Source: Rubrobacter sp.
GTDB lineage: Bacteria > Actinomycetota > Rubrobacteria > Rubrobacterales > Rubrobacteraceae
Direction of reading: 5' to 3'
Assembly: GCA_016781705.1 (NCBI GenBank)
Contig: JADDPV010000218.1
Location: 1 to 8,815, forward strand
DNA length: 8,815 nt
Position numbers and translations under genes: made by a program. Position 1 is the stretch's first letter. Each line of letters begins with the position of its first letter. The notes beneath the pieces are model-generated. The model had not been told where the DNA came from, did no database searches, and worked only from the letters and a program-made list of their open reading frames with translations. Shown here in pieces: positions 6,303 through 8,815 of the stretch.

Positions 6303-7215
6303 TCACGCGAGGCGACGTTCGTAGGTCTTCTCCAGGTCCGGCTCCCCGGAGTCGTTCAGGACTGCCTTCTCGAAGGTCAGGGTGGCCCGCCGGTCCTCTA
6401 TCGTGAGGGTCGCGAACTGGTTCTCGAACCAGGGCTCGTCGTGGAGGAGGCGCCAGCTCATGCCTTCTCCCTTGATCCCCGCCAGCCGGCCAGGAGGCGC
6501 CCGGCGAGCTCGCCCGGCTTCGTCCAGCCGGGGCTCTGGAGGCGAGACTTCTGGCCCGGGAGGGAGAGTTGCGGAAGGGGGAGCAGACCGCCTGGTAGAC
6601 CGGGCTCTGCACGCTGTCTTCGTCGCGGAATGCCGCCCCGGCCAGGTAGCCGTGGTGCACGTCGCCGGAGAGGACGGTGATGCAGGCGGGGGGACGGCCC
6701 CTCTCCCCGGCTCCTATTATGGCCCGGATGAGCCCGGTGAGTTTGGTGAACGATTCGTGGAACGAGCTCCAGTGGTCCAGGTCCTGGGAGCGCCGGAGCC
6801 TCTCCCCCCACCCCGTCGCCCACCCTCCCCACGCGCCCGAGCAGACGGCCTCGTTCGATGCTTGCAAGTAATGCATGCCGGGCCCGAGCAGGTCCAGGAG
6901 CGAGGTACCGAGCAGCAGGTGGTCGAAGTCCCCGGTCGCGTGCTCCAGGATCCAGGCCCACTCGTCTGCGTCCACCATGGAGCGGTGTCCCCTCAGGACC
7001 TCGTACTCATAAGACGTCCCGGGCTCCAGCTCGGGGACGTGCAGCAGGGCGTAGTGGTGGCCCTCGATGTGGAAGGTGCGCGAGCGGCGGCCGAGCACCT
7101 CGACCTCGCAGGCGGCGTCCGCTTCGACCCGGACGGTGGCGTCGGATGCCCCGACGTAGCGCAACAGCGGGCCGAGGACGAGATCAGGCGCCACCATCCC
7201 CGTTTCCGCCCGCAT
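6303..7215 (-). pseudogene. PhoD-like alkaline phosphatase remnant, with internal deletion and two frameshifts
   Basis: Remnant of a PhoD-like metallophosphatase, a family that hydrolyses phosphate mono- and diesters using metals. The N-terminal domain is recognisable from ATG 7215: DLVLGPLLRYVGASDATV, EGHHYALLHVPELEPGTSYEYEV. At about 6985-7000 the frame jumps directly to RSMVDADEWAWILEHATGDFDHLLLGTSL, omitting roughly half of the usual protein, including the region with the GDQ-Y and DDHD metal ligands. The later GDVHHGY motif survives. After CSPFRNS (about 6565) the frame changes to LPGQKSRLQSPGWTKPGELAGRLLAG. It changes again near 6481-6492 to MSWRLLHDEPWFENQFATLT..., ending YERRLA and TGA at 6305-6303. 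Both shifts fit 1-base losses. No working enzyme can be made. It converges on the iclR gene with a 37-bp gap. Confidence 0.85.
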
Positions 7216-7246
7216 ACGCAGCTTCTTCGCGTTTCACGCAATCCTC

Positions 7247-7303
7247 GTCCCTCTCAGAGGTCACCCGGAAGGATGCAGCAAGAGGGACAAAGCGGTTCCG
7301 GGT
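7247..7303. repeat. Two interleaved perfect 8-bp inverted repeats (pseudoknot order)
   Basis: Arm A GTCCCTCT (7247-7254) is complementary to A' AGAGGGAC (7281-7288). Arm B ACCCGGAA (7263-7270) is complementary to B' TTCCGGGT (7296-7303). The order A-B-A'-B' is that of an H-type pseudoknot. A further ACCCGG at 7345-7350 could pair with CCGGGT of B' instead. The structure is seen directly; whether it is transcribed is unknown. Confidence 0.5.
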
Positions 7304-7364
7304 CCAGCCCGCCGGTGTCGGAAGAGGTCGTAAGGACTGGCCATACCCGGCGTTTCCCGGCAAC

Positions 7365-7394
7365 GTGCCATCCGCCAGCGTCGTCCGCTAAAAT
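7365..7394 (+). promoter_or_regulatory. Putative trpS promoter giving a leaderless mRNA
   Basis: GTGCCA (7365-7370), an 18-nt spacer, and TAAAAT (7389-7394), a near-consensus -10. Six bases separate it from the ATG at 7401, so transcription should begin at the start codon itself. The AGAGGA between them touches the ATG and is too close to serve as a ribosome binding site. Confidence 0.62.
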
Positions 7395-7400
7395 AGAGGA

Positions 7401-8393
7401 ATGCAAGCCACACAGCGAGTATTTAGCGGTATACAGCCGAGCGGCGCGTCCCACCTTGGGACGTACTTGGGCGCGCTGAAGAACTGGGTCTCCCTCCAGG
7501 ACGAGTACGAGAGCTTCCACGGCGTCATGGACCTGCACGCCCTGACGGCGCCGCAGGACCCGAAGGCTTTGAGGAACAACGTGAGGGAGATGGCGGCGAT
7601 CTTCCTGGCGGTCGGCCTCGACCCGGAGAAGTCCGTGATCTTCCGCCAGAGCCGCGTGAGCGCGCACGCGGAGTTGGCCTGGCTCCTGAACTGCATCGCC
7701 AAGGTCGGCGAGCTCTCGCGCATGACGCAGTTCAAGGACAAGGCGCAAAGAGGCGGCGCCGAGGCCGCCAGCGTCGGGCTCTACGCCTACCCCGTCTTGC
7801 AGGCCGCCGACATCCTGCTGTACGGCGCGCACCTGGTGCCCGTCGGGGAGGACCAGCGCCAGCACCTGGAGCTAAGCCGCACGCTGGCGCGGCGCTTCAA
7901 CGGGCTCTACGGGGAGACCTTCGTCGTGCCGGAGGCCATGATCCTCGAGACCGGCGCGAGGGTCATGGCGCTCGACGAGCCCACGCAGAAGATGAGCAAG
8001 AGCGCGCCCACCCCGGCGGGATACGTGGAGCTACTAGACGAGCCGGACGTGATCCGGCGCAAGATCCGGCGCGCCAAGACCGACTCTGGATCGGAGGTAC
8101 GGACCACCCCCGACAAGCCCGCCATCTCGAACCTCCTGGGCATCTACGCCGCGCTGAGCGAGAAGCCGGTTGCGCGGATCGAACAGGACTACGCAGGCAA
8201 GGGCTACGGCGACTTCAAGAAGGACCTGGCCGAGGTCGTCGTCGAGGCCCTCTCCCCCATCCGCGAGCGCGCCCTGGAGCTCCTCGAAGACCCGCGGAGG
8301 CTGGACGGCATCCTGGAGGACGGCGCAGAGAGGGCGCGCGAGGTCGCGGAAGGGACCCTTCACTCCGCCCGGGCCAAGATGGGCCTCGACTAG
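7401..8393 (+). CDS. trpS: Tryptophanyl-tRNA synthetase
   Basis: Class Ic aminoacyl-tRNA synthetase (330 residues) that charges tRNA-Trp with tryptophan in the cytoplasm. The HIGH-type ATP site appears as PSGASHLG (13-20), followed by TYLGALKNWV. Other family motifs are MTQFKDK (108-114), YPVLQAADILLY (130-141), PVGEDQRQHLELSR (147-160) and KMSKS (197-201). Length and motifs are normal, and no residue loss is seen. ATG 7401 starts the conserved QRVFSGIQPSG, directly behind a strong -10 box. The stop (8391-8393) shares one base with the GTG of the next gene (TAGTG), so a small winged-helix protein and an antitoxin-like gene follow in the same transcript. That link is unusual and may tie them to translation stress. 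Confidence 0.97.
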   Translation: MQATQRVFSGIQPSGASHLGTYLGALKNWVSLQDEYESFHGVMDLHALTAPQDPKALRNNVREMAAIFLAVGLDPEKSVIFRQSRVSAHAELAWLLNCIAKVGELSRMTQFKDKAQRGGAEAASVGLYAYPVLQAADILLYGAHLVPVGEDQRQHLELSRTLARRFNGLYGETFVVPEAMILETGARVMALDEPTQKMSKSAPTPAGYVELLDEPDVIRRKIRRAKTDSGSEVRTTPDKPAISNLLGIYAALSEKPVARIEQDYAGKGYGDFKKDLAEVVVEALSPIRERALELLEDPRRLDGILEDGAERAREVAEGTLHSARAKMGLD

Positions 8394-8608
8394 TGGAGAC
8401 GAGAGAGAAGATCCTGCAAGTCCTGGGCTCCATACCCCAGGGCGTGCGCTACTCGACGGCGGACTGGGGCCGCATCCTCGGCGAAGACCGGCGCGAGATC
8501 CGCAAGACCCTGGACGAGCTGGCGGCCGGGGGGAAGATCACGGTCGAGAGGGACGAGGGCCGCCCGGACAAGCCGCTGTACAGGCTCGAAGAGGCAGGCC
8601 AAACATGA
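8393..8608 (+). CDS. Small winged-helix (wHTH) protein of unknown function
   Basis: A 71-residue protein starting with GTG at 8393, the last base of the trpS stop. Residues 3-66 look like a single winged-helix domain: helix EKILQVLGSIPQG, helix TADWGRILGE, recognition-type helix RREIRKTLDELAAGG, then a wing KITVERDEGRPDKPLYRLEE. There is no membrane segment or second domain. The 1-base overlap upstream and the 4-base overlap downstream (ATGA) make translational coupling likely. No strong Shine-Dalgarno precedes it, so it probably depends on trpS translation. It could bind DNA as a regulator of the following antitoxin locus, or bind RNA or protein. I do not recognise a named family. Confidence 0.72.
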   Translation: METREKILQVLGSIPQGVRYSTADWGRILGEDRREIRKTLDELAAGGKITVERDEGRPDKPLYRLEEAGQT

Positions 8609-8815
8609 GCATCCGCTACGTGGTGGACGAGAACGGCGAACGGGTGAGCGTCATCCTGCCCGTCGAGGAGTACGAGCGCATGGTCGAGGAGCTAGAGGAG
8701 TCGGAGGATGTCAGGCTCTACGACGAGGCAAAGGCGGAGATCGAGCGCGAAGGAAGCGAGATCATACCGCTCGAGCAGGCCATGCGCGAGATTCGGGAGG
8801 GTAAAGTTACCGGGG
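8605..8815 (+). CDS. Phd/YefM-like antitoxin, 3' end cut by window edge
   Basis: ATG at 8605 overlaps the preceding stop by 4 nt (ATGA), with AAGAGG at 8589-8594 about 10 nt upstream. The visible 70 residues read MSIRYVVDENGERVSVILPV, then EEYERMVEELEESEDVRLYDEAKAE and a helical acidic tail with PLEQAMREI. The N-terminal strand, the 'VDE-GE---VILP-EEYE' block and the coil of E/L residues match Phd/YefM-type antitoxins, which neutralise a RelE/ParE-like toxin and repress their own operon. The toxin would be expected just right of the window. The family call is from pattern only; some relatives are orphans without a toxin. Confidence 0.68.
   Translation, partial: MSIRYVVDENGERVSVILPVEEYERMVEELEESEDVRLYDEAKAEIEREGSEIIPLEQAMREIREGKVTG

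Larger units (their letters stand above)
7216..7400. other. Intergenic region between the PhoD remnant and trpS
   Basis: 185 bp without a recognisable gene on either strand. It holds two interleaved inverted repeats (7247-7303) and, at its right end, the trpS promoter. The T-box consensus that precedes many aminoacyl-tRNA synthetase genes is not present. No tRNA could be recognised. Confidence 0.6.

Noticed and set aside
7216..7400. T-box or tRNA-like leader for trpS
   Set aside because: No T-box consensus or tRNA cloverleaf was found, and the start codon lies 6 nt behind a near-consensus -10.
1..8815. CRISPR array, insertion sequence or integrase attachment site
   Set aside because: No regularly spaced direct repeats, transposase-like frame or tRNA-bounded repeat was seen by eye.

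Overview
The window is high-GC DNA from what looks like an actinobacterium, possibly Rubrobacter-like. This is an inference from four things: GC-rich codons, an F420-type oxidoreductase N-terminus, an IclR regulator divergent from a leuCD operon, and several start codons placed right behind a -10 box (leaderless-style transcripts). No 16S or other taxonomic marker is present.

Layout. Positions 1-64 (minus) hold the first 21 codons of a luciferase-like F420-dependent oxidoreductase. Positions 143-1994 (plus) are a modified-DNA restriction patch: an intact Mrr-type endonuclease, then an SRA/YDG-HNH endonuclease broken by a single-base frameshift. The patch ends in a perfect 15-bp hairpin that doubles as terminator for the converging leucine operon. 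Positions 1987-5477 (minus) are a fully overlapping four-gene operon: two SAM-dependent methyltransferases, leuC and leuD (isopropylmalate isomerase). Every junction overlaps, so translation is probably coupled throughout. An IclR regulator (5531-6265, plus) faces away from this operon across a 53-bp gap. A palindrome in that gap sits exactly between the -35 and -10 boxes of the IclR promoter. This resembles the LtbR/NdgR/AreB regulators of leuCD in other actinobacteria.

Positions 6303-7215 (minus) are the remains of a PhoD-like phosphatase that has lost its metal-binding centre and has two frameshifts. Positions 7216-7400 hold two interleaved inverted repeats and the trpS promoter. From 7401 to the right edge (plus) runs an overlapping set: trpS, a 71-residue winged-helix protein, and a Phd/YefM-like antitoxin cut by the window edge.

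The most interesting points are the methyltransferase-leuCD coupling, which suggests carboxyl methylation of a leucine-pathway or aconitate-like acid, and a toxin-antitoxin-type gene translated in step with tryptophanyl-tRNA synthetase. Much of the rest is ordinary metabolism next to decaying accessory genes.
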